Origin: Acidobacteriota bacterium
GTDB lineage: Bacteria > Acidobacteriota > Blastocatellia > Pyrinomonadales > Pyrinomonadaceae
Reading direction: 5' to 3'
NCBI GenBank assembly: GCA_025463135.1
Contig: JAOAPY010000032.1
Location: forward strand, 62,001 to 126,000
DNA: 64,000 bases
Shown: positions 55,203 to 62,970 of the stretch, piece by piece
Position numbering within the stretch: the stretch's first letter is position 1
Layout of the letters: every line of letters starts with the position of its first letter
Made by a program: the position numbers and the translations under genes
The notes under the pieces: model-generated
What the model was told of the DNA's origin: nothing
Database searches by the model: none
Seen by the model: the letters and a program-made list of their open reading frames with translations, nothing else

Positions 55203-56069
55203 ATGAAACGAAGCGAGTTCAACTTCGGCGTCTGTCACAAAGCCATTTACATCCTGGTGCTTGTGGCGCTCATCCTGATGAGTTTCGTATCGAGCCCTGG
55301 CGCCACCGGGGCACAGGATCAGTCGCTACGCTCACTCACACCGCTGGAACTTGCGATCGAGAAGCAAAAGCGAAGGCTTGGTTCGACAGAAGTCGAAGAG
55401 CGCCGCGACGCCTTGATGCGATTGGGTGGGCTGCATCGCGCGGAAGCTTCGCGCGTGGCGTTACCGGCCCTCGCCGATCCTTCCCCAATGGTTCGCGCTA
55501 CTGCAGCGTATGCCCTTTCAGCTTTGCCCGCCGAGGAAAGCGTGCCGGCACTCGTGCCTCTCCTGAACGATAAGGATGAGTTTCTCAGGCAGCAAGTGTG
55601 TTACGCCCTCGGCGCTGCGCGCAGCCGAGCAGGCGTTGCGCCGTTGATCGAACGGTTGACTATGGATCAGTTTGATTCTGTGCGGGCCGCTGCCGTGGTG
55701 GCGCTGGGCCAGATCGGTGACGAGTCGGCCGTGGTGGCCCTGGCGGAAGTTTTGTCACTTCGGAGTTCAGCTCCAGCCGCGGGAAAGAAGCGCAAGTCGG
55801 AAAAAAATGAATTCATTCTCCGCGCCGCAGCCAAATCCCTGGGTGAGATTCGTAGTCGCGCGGGTGTGCCGGTCCTGATTGAAGCATTGTCGAACGAAGC
55901 CACAGCCGGCGATGTAAGACGCGAAGCGGCTCGGGCCCTGGGATTGATCGGCGATCCGGCTGCGCTTCCGGCGTTGCGCGCTGCCGCAGCCGAAGGCGAC
56001 GCGCATCTTTCCCAAACTGCTTCAGAGGCTCTGCGCCGGATTGCGGCCAACTCCCTGAAGAGTTCATAA
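55203..56069 (+). CDS. secreted HEAT-repeat protein
   Basis: About 288 residues from ATG 55203, taken because a signal peptide then follows (MKRSEFNF...IYILVLVALILMSF, cleavage near GAQ); the frame is open 21 codons upstream. Five or six HEAT/PBS-lyase-type repeats cover residues 75-280 (ADPSPMVRATAAYALSALP, DEFLRQQVCYALGAARS, FDSVRAAAVVALGQIGD, GDVRREAARALGLIGD). A basic insert interrupts the array (GKKRKSEKNE). Such arrays bind protein partners; function unknown. Follows the DnaJ gene closely. Confidence 0.82.
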   Translation: MKRSEFNFGVCHKAIYILVLVALILMSFVSSPGATGAQDQSLRSLTPLELAIEKQKRRLGSTEVEERRDALMRLGGLHRAEASRVALPALADPSPMVRATAAYALSALPAEESVPALVPLLNDKDEFLRQQVCYALGAARSRAGVAPLIERLTMDQFDSVRAAAVVALGQIGDESAVVALAEVLSLRSSAPAAGKKRKSEKNEFILRAAAKSLGEIRSRAGVPVLIEALSNEATAGDVRREAARALGLIGDPAALPALRAAAAEGDAHLSQTASEALRRIAANSLKSS

Positions 56070-56095
56070 AACGCAACAGCGCCAAATGAAAAGAG

Positions 56096-56130
56096 AAGCG
56101 CCGGACATGCGATTGACATGTCCGGCGCTT
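56096..56130. terminator. bidirectional terminator hairpin
   Basis: AAGCGCCGGACATG and CATGTCCGGCGCTT form a perfect 14-bp stem with a 7-base loop between the convergent HEAT-repeat and AAA genes. U-runs are short on both sides. Confidence 0.75.
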
Positions 56131-56153
56131 GCCATTGGCTACTGATGAATGGT

Positions 56154-57368
56154 CTAGCTTTCGCTCTTTTCGCCTCGGCTCTGGCTCTTGCGAGCAGCCT
56201 TAGTGGCCGGCGGTATTGGCAACCCGACGCCTCCTGACAAGGTTTCCTCGGACAACGGTTCGTCCCTGTCTTCCGGCATATCATGGACCAATGCCCCACC
56301 TGATCGCTTTGAGAAAATCAGCTTGTGCGTGAACTCGTCGAGGTCGACGTGCACCAGGTCTCCCAGACCAACCTGACTGGTAGCCACGAGGTTGGAAAGC
56401 GGATAGACGAGAAAGCGTTCAACCGATCTCTTCAAATGCCGTGCTCCATATTTGAAGTCCAGACCCTCCTGCAACAGCATGTCCTTGGCCATGTCGGAAC
56501 ACTGAAACACGAACTTGGTCCCGGCTGAGGCCATGATGCGATCCTGAACGGCCTGCAGTTCGAGATCCAGAATCTGTCGGAGATGATGTTCTTTCAACGA
56601 GCGGAACACTACAACTTTGTCGATGCGGTTCATGAACTCAGGCGAGAACTTGCGCCGCGCCGATTCGACTGCTGTGCGATAGATTTTTTGATCTACTTCA
56701 GTGTCGCTGTTGGGCCGCGCACCCTTACCGGGAGCGAAACCAATGCCGCCGGAAATTAACTCTGACATTTCGCGCGCGCCAAGATTCGAAGTCATGATGA
56801 TCATCGAGTGTGAAAAGTCGACCCGGCGATTGTCTCCGAGTGTCAGCGTCGCCTTGTCCAGGATTCCCAGCAAGAGCTGCCACAGGCTGTCGGATGCTTT
56901 TTCGATTTCATCAAACAGGATTAGTGAAAGCTTGAGCTCATCCGTGTGCATGCGATCGAGGTTTTCCTGGGTCAGCATCGGCGCGGTCTCGCGATGTCCC
57001 AGATATCCCGGAGGGGAACCGATCAGCTTGGCGATCTCGTGCGAATGCTGAAACTCGGCGCAGTCAATCTTGACCACCGCATTCGGATCTCCGAACAGCA
57101 CTTCCGCTGCCGCCTCAATGACGCGGGTTTTTCCGGAACCGGTTGGTCCCAGGAACAGCATCGTGCCGATAGGTCGATTGAGTGGGTTCATTCCGGCAAG
57201 AAAGATCTGATACAAACCACTCATGCGTCGCACGGCGCGTTCCTGGCCGACGATGCGTGCTGTCAGTCTCTCTTCAAAATCCTGAGCGCGTGGACTTTTC
57301 TGGTCAGGATCAAGGAATACTGTTCCCATAGTTTCGTTGAGTTTTTCGATTTCCATTTCGCTTATCAT
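56154..57368 (-). CDS. solitary ClpB/ClpA D2-like AAA+ ATPase
   Basis: 404 residues from ATG 57368 (AAGGA six bases upstream; the frame is open 140 codons further). One AAA+ module of Clp/HSP100 class II type: Walker A GPTGSGKT (about 74-81), pore loop PPGYLGH (about 119-125), Walker B LILFDEIEKA (about 149-158), sensor 1 IIMTSNLGA, arginine finger in FMNRIDKVVVF, sensor 2 GARHLKRSVER in the small domain. No N domain, D1 ring, ClpX zinc finger or ClpP-binding IGF loop is evident. It is a minimal unfoldase with partner unknown. Confidence 0.88.
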   Translation of the reverse strand: MISEMEIEKLNETMGTVFLDPDQKSPRAQDFEERLTARIVGQERAVRRMSGLYQIFLAGMNPLNRPIGTMLFLGPTGSGKTRVIEAAAEVLFGDPNAVVKIDCAEFQHSHEIAKLIGSPPGYLGHRETAPMLTQENLDRMHTDELKLSLILFDEIEKASDSLWQLLLGILDKATLTLGDNRRVDFSHSMIIMTSNLGAREMSELISGGIGFAPGKGARPNSDTEVDQKIYRTAVESARRKFSPEFMNRIDKVVVFRSLKEHHLRQILDLELQAVQDRIMASAGTKFVFQCSDMAKDMLLQEGLDFKYGARHLKRSVERFLVYPLSNLVATSQVGLGDLVHVDLDEFTHKLIFSKRSGGALVHDMPEDRDEPLSEETLSGGVGLPIPPATKAARKSQSRGEKSES

Positions 57369-57772
57369 GATCGTCCTTCCCGCTGGGGCAACTTTTCGTA
57401 ATGGACGCTCTTTTGCGATCTCACCGGCTCCCGGTTTCTTCTCGCCGCCTTTATCGGCCGCGTCCACAATGCCCCTCATACGCAAAGGGCGATCCGCTGC
57501 TTGAGTCGATGCGATCGCCTTGGAATAAGTTGGTTTGCGCTTGCCTTGTCCTGGCCGGTTCGTCTTTGACACGAAAGCTATATACACAACTGCGCGGCGG
57601 TTGTCATCACAAAAGATTGAGGAAATCGTTATCGCTGCCGGAGATCGGGAAGCAGCGGCGGACAGTGCTGACAATTCACGGCAGGCATTGAGTGACAATA
57701 AATGTTTGAGTAGTCTCGCAGGCAGGATTTGTCTGGAAGATAGCCCTACACCTTTTGCCGCGCGTACAGACG
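57369..57772. other. intergenic, no gene seen
   Basis: About 400 bp upstream of the AAA ATPase. Frames on both strands lack ribosome binding sites and domains; the upstream extension of the ATPase frame is not protein-like. The ATPase promoter must lie here but no clear -10/-35 pair stands out. Confidence 0.4.
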
Positions 57773-57824
57773 AAAACCCGCGGAGCATTCGCCGCTGGAA
57801 AAGACGGCGCCTCCGCGGGTTTTT
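57773..57824 (-). terminator. intrinsic terminator after the inositol-phosphate synthase gene
   Basis: AAAACCCGCGGAG (57773-57785) pairs with CTCCGCGGGTTTT (57811 on), with U-runs in both directions, 33 bp past the stop of the minus-strand inositol-phosphate synthase gene. Confidence 0.75.
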
Positions 57825-57856
57825 GTAACAGCCAAATAGAATGGAAAGGGTGCCGC

Positions 57857-59176
57857 TCAGTCGTAATATTCGAGCCCTAAATGTGTAATCAAATCCTCGC
57901 CCCTGAGGTGGCGCAAAGTGTTCTTTAACTTCATCAATTGAATGAATACATCATGCTCCGGATATAGCCCGGGCGCGGTCTGCGGCGATTTGAAGTAGAA
58001 GGATAGCCACTCCTGAATCCCTCTCATGCCGGTACGTTGGGCCAGGTCCATAAAGAGGGCGAGGTCCAGAACGATGGGCGCCGCCAGGATAGAATCGCGG
58101 CAGAGAAAATCGATCTTGATCTGCATCGGATAACCGAGCCAGCCGAAAATGTCGATATTGTCCCAGCCTTCTTTGTTGTCTCCGCGCGGCGGGTAATAGT
58201 TGATCCGCACGACGTGCGAGAAGTCCTTGTAGAGTTTTGGATATACTTCCGGCTGCAGAATATATTCCAACACCGATAGCTTGGACTCTTCCTTGGTCTT
58301 GAATGAATCAGGATCATCCAGCACCTCGCCGTCGCGATTTCCGAGAATATTGGTTGAATACCAGCCGTGCAGACCCAGCATGCGTGACTTCAAGCCCGGC
58401 GCGATGATGGTCTTCATCAGCGTTTGGCCCGTTTTGAAATCCTTGCCGCAGATTGGCAGACGATTCGTCTCTGCCAGCACGCGTAACGCCGGCACGTCGA
58501 CCGTGAGATTCGGCGCCCCGTTTGCAAAAGGGATGCCGGATTTCAGGGCGGCATAGGCGTAGATCATTGAAGGCGCGATCGCCTTGTGATTTTCACGCAT
58601 CGCCTTTTCAAAAGTGTCCAGGTTTTTGTAGACCGCGTGTTGCTTAAGAAAGATTTCAGTCGAAGCTGCCCAAATCATCACTACGCGAGAGCATTTGTTC
58701 TTCTTGCGCCAAACAGCGATTTCATCGATCAACTGCTGGGCCAACTCCAGTTTGTTGGCGCCCTCTTTGACATTCGTGCCCTGCAGCCGTTTGACATAAG
58801 TCTGGTCAAAGACGGCCTTCATTGGTTTGATCTTCTGGAGAGGAATTCGTACTTGCGCGAGTAAATCTTTTTCGAGCACACCAGCGTGCGTAGCCGCCTC
58901 GAACGCGGAGTCGGGGAATATGTCCCAGGCGCCGAAGACCAGATCCTCCAGTTTTGCCAGCGGCACAAAATCCTTGATCAGCGGCACGCGATTGTCGGTG
59001 CGCTTGCCGAGTCGGATGGTGCCCATCTGTGTGAGACTCCCGACCGGATCGGCGATACCTTTCTTAATTGCTTCGACCCCGGCGATAAAGGTCGTGCTGA
59101 CGGCGCCGAGGCCGACAAGTAACACGCCCAGTTTGCCTTTGGCTGGAGCAATCTCTACTGGTGTCTGAACTGGCAT
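57857..59176 (-). CDS. ino1: myo-inositol-1-phosphate synthase
   Basis: 439 residues. Converts glucose-6-phosphate to inositol-3-phosphate using NAD. Rossmann motif GVLLVGLGAVSTTFIAGVE, then KFDxxP-type region replaced by VPLIKDFVPLAKL; GKDFKTGQTLMKTIIAPGLKSRMLGLHGWYSTNILGNRDG is the catalytic signature, and KIDFLCRDSILAAPIVLDLA follows. The product feeds inositol lipids or compatible solutes. ATG 59176 is the start; neighbours are unrelated. A terminator follows at 57773. Confidence 0.93.
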   Translation of the reverse strand: MPVQTPVEIAPAKGKLGVLLVGLGAVSTTFIAGVEAIKKGIADPVGSLTQMGTIRLGKRTDNRVPLIKDFVPLAKLEDLVFGAWDIFPDSAFEAATHAGVLEKDLLAQVRIPLQKIKPMKAVFDQTYVKRLQGTNVKEGANKLELAQQLIDEIAVWRKKNKCSRVVMIWAASTEIFLKQHAVYKNLDTFEKAMRENHKAIAPSMIYAYAALKSGIPFANGAPNLTVDVPALRVLAETNRLPICGKDFKTGQTLMKTIIAPGLKSRMLGLHGWYSTNILGNRDGEVLDDPDSFKTKEESKLSVLEYILQPEVYPKLYKDFSHVVRINYYPPRGDNKEGWDNIDIFGWLGYPMQIKIDFLCRDSILAAPIVLDLALFMDLAQRTGMRGIQEWLSFYFKSPQTAPGLYPEHDVFIQLMKLKNTLRHLRGEDLITHLGLEYYD

Positions 59177-59559
59177 TATTTATTCCCCTTCAAATTGACC
59201 TTTGAACGCCGACGATGATACTGCGGGCGCACGGCCAGATTGGGGCAAATATTGCTCAATAGTGTCGCTCGCTTGCGCTTCTTGGAGGAACACAAATGGA
59301 GAGACTGTGGGAAGGCAAGATAGGTTGAGGGAATCTCACTAGAATCCTTGTACGCCAGACCTGATGCAAGTGAGTCAAGTTTTGAATCGAACTTTCTTTG
59401 CGTGCTTTGCGCCCTTGCGGGAAATTCTTTGTCGCCATTGAAGAGCCCCCCGCAAAGACGCAAAGCACGCAAAGGAATCCTGTCGGTCTGAGGCGGAGCT
59501 TCGCTGGGTTTCAAGCGGGCGATAGCTCATGTCCGCGGAGAATCACAGGAGTAGTTGAG
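59177..59559. repeat. intergenic with TTTGCGTGCTTTGCG inverted repeat
   Basis: TTTGCGTGCTTTGCG (59397-59411) and its exact complement (59459-59473) are separated by 47 bp containing CGCCCTTGCGGG and CCCCGCAAAGACG, extending the similarity. Units of this kind recur between genes in many unrelated bacteria. A 112-codon minus-strand frame runs through it but shows no domain and is not called. Confidence 0.65.
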
Positions 59560-60405
59560 TTATCTTGAGACTAAGGCTGCGCGAAACGCCCGCGGTGTTA
59601 GACCAGTAGCCTGGTTAAAAGCTTTTGAAAAGTGGCTGGCGCTGGCATAGCCAACACGGGAACTGATCTCGTTAACCGAGAGATCGGTTTCAGCCAGCAG
59701 CGCCCTGGCCCTGGCCGCGCGCAGGCTGGCGAGGTAGGCATGCGGCGATGTGCCCGTTAGTTTTTTAAACAGGCGTGCAAAGTGATAAGGAGACAGGTAA
59801 GAAGCCGCGGCAATGTCTTTTAGCGGCAGATCCTGTTCCAGATGAGTTTGCATGAATTCGACAGCGCGTCGAATGCGACGGTCGATTAACCCCACGCGCG
59901 ACAGCTCGAGCTCATCAGACCGGCGCATCTTTGAATGACGCCGCAGCAGATGGACCGCCACCTGTTCGGTCAACGCCGCGACAATAATTTCTTTGCCCGC
60001 CTCTTCATTGGCCAACTCGTCTGCCAGATCCATTAATAACTGTGAGAGGCGCCGATCGGGACCGATTGCGGTGTTGGTAAAAGTCGGTGCGGATCCTCCG
60101 CTTACCAAACGCGCCCGCGAGGCGTAATCAATGATCAGAGCAGGTGAGAAGGTGATCAGCAGCGATTCCACGTTCGAGCCGCCGGCTGAGATTCCTTTCC
60201 CGGGTTCAAATAACAGAGATTCGTGCACTGGCAGTTGTCCAGCATGCTCTTCGGTCTCGTAGTGCAACTCGCCGGCCAGCAGGAACAACACACCGTAGTC
60301 GGGAACGCCCGTGGTGGTCCACGTGAACCGTCGCAGCCGCCGGTAATAGATAGCAAATTGCGGACGAAGAAAAATTCGATGAAGTGGCGGAAGGCTTTGG
60401 CTCAT
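59560..60405 (-). CDS. AraC-family transcriptional regulator
   Basis: 281 residues. The N-terminal half is a cupin-like AraC ligand-binding domain (YGVLFLLAGELHYETEE, VHESLLFEPGKG). The C-terminal 100 residues hold two helix-turn-helix units (LPLKDIAAASYLSPYHFARLFKKLTGTSPHAYLASLR; LSVNEISSRVGYASASHFSKAFNQATGLTPRAFR). Effector unknown. It lies 33 bp downstream of the glycerophosphodiesterase gene on the same strand and may be co-transcribed with it. Confidence 0.92.
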   Translation of the reverse strand: MSQSLPPLHRIFLRPQFAIYYRRLRRFTWTTTGVPDYGVLFLLAGELHYETEEHAGQLPVHESLLFEPGKGISAGGSNVESLLITFSPALIIDYASRARLVSGGSAPTFTNTAIGPDRRLSQLLMDLADELANEEAGKEIIVAALTEQVAVHLLRRHSKMRRSDELELSRVGLIDRRIRRAVEFMQTHLEQDLPLKDIAAASYLSPYHFARLFKKLTGTSPHAYLASLRAARARALLAETDLSVNEISSRVGYASASHFSKAFNQATGLTPRAFRAALVSR

Positions 60406-60438
60406 CCGGTGAAACTGTACGCCATGAGCCGCGAGGCA

Positions 60439-61245
60439 TCAAACCGCAAGCAAGCGCGAGCGTTCCCGTATCATCGTTCCCGGATCATTCGTGATTAACG
60501 CCGTCACACCCATCGAAAGCGCTCGCGCAATCCAGATGGGGTTATCAACGGTCCAGACTACGACAGGCAGATGTGCCAGTCGCGCTTTGTCGACGACACG
60601 CCGCGGGGCCAGCGTTCGATGTAATGCAATCTGATTTGCGCCGGCTGCCAGTGCGAGATCAACCGTCCTCATCTTTCTGAAGAGGGAAGCGGGGTGTCCT
60701 GGTCGCGGCTCAAACAAAGCGGCCGTACGAATTCCAGGTGCGAGGCGCTTGACCTCTGAAATCGCCCCCAGGTCAAAGCTCTCAACGATAATTCGATCGA
60801 CGTTCCCGTAATCCTGAATCAACTCCACCACGGCTGCGGCCAGCGGGTGTGCTTGAGCTTCATCGCCTTTCATTTCGAGGTAGAGGATCTGCGCGCTGCC
60901 GTGCACGAGGTCAAACACGTCGCGCAGAGTCGGGACAGTCTCTTTCGCAAATTCGGGTTTGGCAAGAGTGGGAAACCGTTGATTGAACGACGAGCCAACC
61001 TCGATCGTGTGTAGTTCCGCCGACGCGAGTTCCGCGACCGCACCCGATCTTAGCCCCGTCCTATTTAGCGTCGCGTCATGAATCACGACGGGCACGCCAT
61101 CGCGCGCCAAGCGGACGTCAAACTCGAAGCCGTCGGCGCCATCGATTATCGAGCGAGAAAAAGCGGCAAGGGTGTTCTCTGGAGCTACTGCTGACGATCC
61201 ACGGTGACCGATGATAAGAGGCAGGGCAGGCGATGTTCCGGTCAT
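60439..61245 (-). CDS. glycerophosphodiester phosphodiesterase
   Basis: 268 residues, GDPD TIM barrel. GHRGSSAVAPENTLAAFSRSIIDGADGFEFDVRLARDGVPVVIHDATLNRTG contains the catalytic His pair and metal-binding Glu/Asp; YLEMKG and VWTVDNPIWIARALSMGVTALITNDP are later signatures. No signal peptide, so a cytoplasmic UgpQ-like enzyme that frees glycerol-3-phosphate from lipid-derived diesters. Confidence 0.93.
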   Translation of the reverse strand: MTGTSPALPLIIGHRGSSAVAPENTLAAFSRSIIDGADGFEFDVRLARDGVPVVIHDATLNRTGLRSGAVAELASAELHTIEVGSSFNQRFPTLAKPEFAKETVPTLRDVFDLVHGSAQILYLEMKGDEAQAHPLAAAVVELIQDYGNVDRIIVESFDLGAISEVKRLAPGIRTAALFEPRPGHPASLFRKMRTVDLALAAGANQIALHRTLAPRRVVDKARLAHLPVVVWTVDNPIWIARALSMGVTALITNDPGTMIRERSRLLAV

Positions 61246-61252
61246 GTGAAGT

Positions 61253-61456
61253 GGTCCGACAAACTTCAGTTTGTCGCTGCTTTGATGAGATTCAAGTTCG
61301 AAGTAATGGAACTATCGACAAACTGAATTTGGTCGTTGCTTTGATGAGATTCAAGTTCGAAGTAATAAAACTATCGACAAACCTTCAGTTTGTCGTTGCT
61401 TTGATGAGATTCAAGTTCGAAGTAATGGAACTATCGACAAACTGAAGTTGGTCGGA
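61253..61456. repeat. three 59-60 bp tandem repeats bounded by an inverted repeat
   Basis: Units share GCTTTGATGAGATTCAAGTT and CGAAGTAATGGAACTATCGA, repeating at 59 and 60 bp (anchor bases at 61281, 61340 and 61400). Junctions carry GACAAAC/GTTTGTC hairpins. The array begins with GTCCGACAAACTTCAG and ends with CTGAAGTTGGTCGGAC, inverted copies of each other. There are no variable spacers, so it is not a CRISPR. It fills the gap between convergent-side genes on the minus strand. Confidence 0.85.
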
Positions 61457-61459
61457 CAC

Positions 61460-62299
61460 TTACGGAGACACTTTTTTCAACGTGATATCGAACGTTCCAA
61501 ACTCGCCTTTTAGTTGCGCGCTGACCGGTAGATGTCGTTGATCCTCCGTTAGCCAGATGGAAAACCTTCCCTTCGTCTTCACCATACTGCCTTCACCGAA
61601 CAGTTCCGGTTCAACTCGCACGGCCGTAACCCTTCCCACGACTGTCTTCATCTGCTTCTTTTCCACGACGCGCACCGGGACTTTATAGACTCGACCAGAA
61701 TCGCTGATCAGCACTTCGAAACTCTGGCCGAGTTCCAGCTTCTGTGTTCTCAGGTAGTAGATCGCAGAGACGACGTCCTGCACTGTGCCGTTGAAATCGG
61801 AACTGATGGTTCGCTCAGGGCGCGCGGGATTATTTGGATCGCGCTCAGTCCACACCACCTTGCCTTTTGTTTGGTCGAAGGTTGCTTCGCTGGTGCGCAC
61901 GCGTTTGCCCTGTTCATCGAGCTTCACCGTCTTTACAACCGCCAGCGAGTCCGGGTCCACTGTAGATTCCACGTGCTGATGGAATCGCAAATTAAAGAGG
62001 CTGGTGAAAAAGCCTTCGCTGGCAACGTCACCGGTGAATTTCAAGACGTAAGGAGCCGAGGAGATCCCTGGAGAGCTATGTGCGTTGGATTGAGTCGGCG
62101 CTTGCTCAACCCGGAACTTAAAGGTCGCCACATCGATTTTTTTTAACAGCGCTCGCGAGACTTCGGCTTTGAAGATCAGTTCTTCACCGGCTGCGAATGG
62201 TCTGGGCTCAACTTTCTGCGCTGTTGCGGGTTCGCAGCGCGCGGCCGCCAGCGAAACCAGAAACGTCAGCAGGGCGATGTTTATTCTTCGTGAAATCAT
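61460..62299 (-). CDS. DUF3108 periplasmic protein
   Basis: 279 residues with a signal peptide (cleavage near ATAQ). The DUF3108 beta-rich core is recognisable: FAAGEELIFKAEVSRALLKKIDVATFKF, VLKFTGDVASEGFFTSLFNLRFHQHVESTVDPDSL, VQDVVSAIYYLRTQKLELGQSFEVLI and SIWLTEDQRHLPVSAQLKGEFG. The fold suggests a lipid-related or envelope binding protein, but no function is proven. Its ATG overlaps the stop of the methyltransferase-like gene (ATGA). Confidence 0.87.
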   Translation of the reverse strand: MISRRINIALLTFLVSLAAARCEPATAQKVEPRPFAAGEELIFKAEVSRALLKKIDVATFKFRVEQAPTQSNAHSSPGISSAPYVLKFTGDVASEGFFTSLFNLRFHQHVESTVDPDSLAVVKTVKLDEQGKRVRTSEATFDQTKGKVVWTERDPNNPARPERTISSDFNGTVQDVVSAIYYLRTQKLELGQSFEVLISDSGRVYKVPVRVVEKKQMKTVVGRVTAVRVEPELFGEGSMVKTKGRFSIWLTEDQRHLPVSAQLKGEFGTFDITLKKVSP

Positions 62300-62862
62300 T
62301 GGAAGTAATATGCCTTAAAGACCAACAGTCCCCAGGCGACTAGAAACCCCAATCCAGCCTGATATTCCCGGTAACGCAGGTAAAGAGTGGTATCAAATCG
62401 ATTCCCCACATCGCGACTCGCATATGGTGTAAGGCGCGGCAGGAACAATGGGACTTCACTGGCAAAGCGTTCATAATTTCCGCCAAAGAGCCCCGCCAGA
62501 GTCTTGGCTTCGACGCGCATCACCGGGAAATAGATGCCAAGAAACAAGGCGATGAACAGTAGCGCGAGGGACCAGCGAGCAGAAGCTATGGTGAAACCCA
62601 GGCCCAGAACAAAACTCCCGAGGTAAAGTGGATTTCGTGTGTGAGCGTAGGGACCCGAAGTGGCAAGAGCGTCGTTCTTTCTTATGTGGCCCGCTGACCA
62701 CGCCCTTAACGCCAGGCCAAAAAAGGAAATGATCGCACCCACGATGAGGGTCAGCCTGGTGGGCCGGGCCAACAAAATGAAGAGCGCCGCACAAACAAAG
62801 CCGAGCGGTACCCGCCATCGTTGGATCCATGTACCGCCCCGACGAACTTTTGTTGACTCCAT
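62296..62862 (-). CDS. isoprenylcysteine carboxyl methyltransferase-like membrane protein
   Basis: 188 residues with four or five transmembrane helices. The C-terminal ICMT/PEMT region is present: SGPYAHTRNPLYLGSFVLGLGFTI (the RNPLY motif that binds S-adenosylmethionine) and AKTLAGLFGGNYERFASEVPLFLP. Bacterial members methylate lipids or unknown small substrates in the inner membrane. Translationally coupled to the DUF3108 gene, suggesting a shared envelope role (inference). Confidence 0.87.
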   Translation of the reverse strand: MESTKVRRGGTWIQRWRVPLGFVCAALFILLARPTRLTLIVGAIISFFGLALRAWSAGHIRKNDALATSGPYAHTRNPLYLGSFVLGLGFTIASARWSLALLFIALFLGIYFPVMRVEAKTLAGLFGGNYERFASEVPLFLPRLTPYASRDVGNRFDTTLYLRYREYQAGLGFLVAWGLLVFKAYYFQ

Positions 62863-62901
62863 GCTAATGCTTTATTCGGCCCCATCGAACAACTTGTTGG
62901 T

Positions 62902-62970
62902 TTAGACAGCGGACTTGTCCGCCGATTCGAATCCGGATTCAACGTAGCGGCGCACAAGTGCGCTATCTAA
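62902..62970. repeat. inverted repeat of ACTTGT-type palindromes
   Basis: TTAGACAGCGGACTTGTCCG (start of the left arm, 62902-62924) is mirrored by CGGCGCACAAGTGCGCTATC (start of the right arm, 62948-62970). Each arm contains its own hairpin (GCGGACTTGTCCGC; GCGCACAAGTGCGC). Same family as 47250-47353. Confidence 0.65.

Noticed and set aside
59176-59514. 112-codon minus-strand frame upstream of the inositol-phosphate synthase gene
   Set aside because: It is formed across the TTTGCGTGCTTTGCG inverted repeat and has no domain or ribosome binding site.
61253-61456. CRISPR array
   Set aside because: Whole 59-60 bp units repeat without variable spacers, only three units, and no cas genes.
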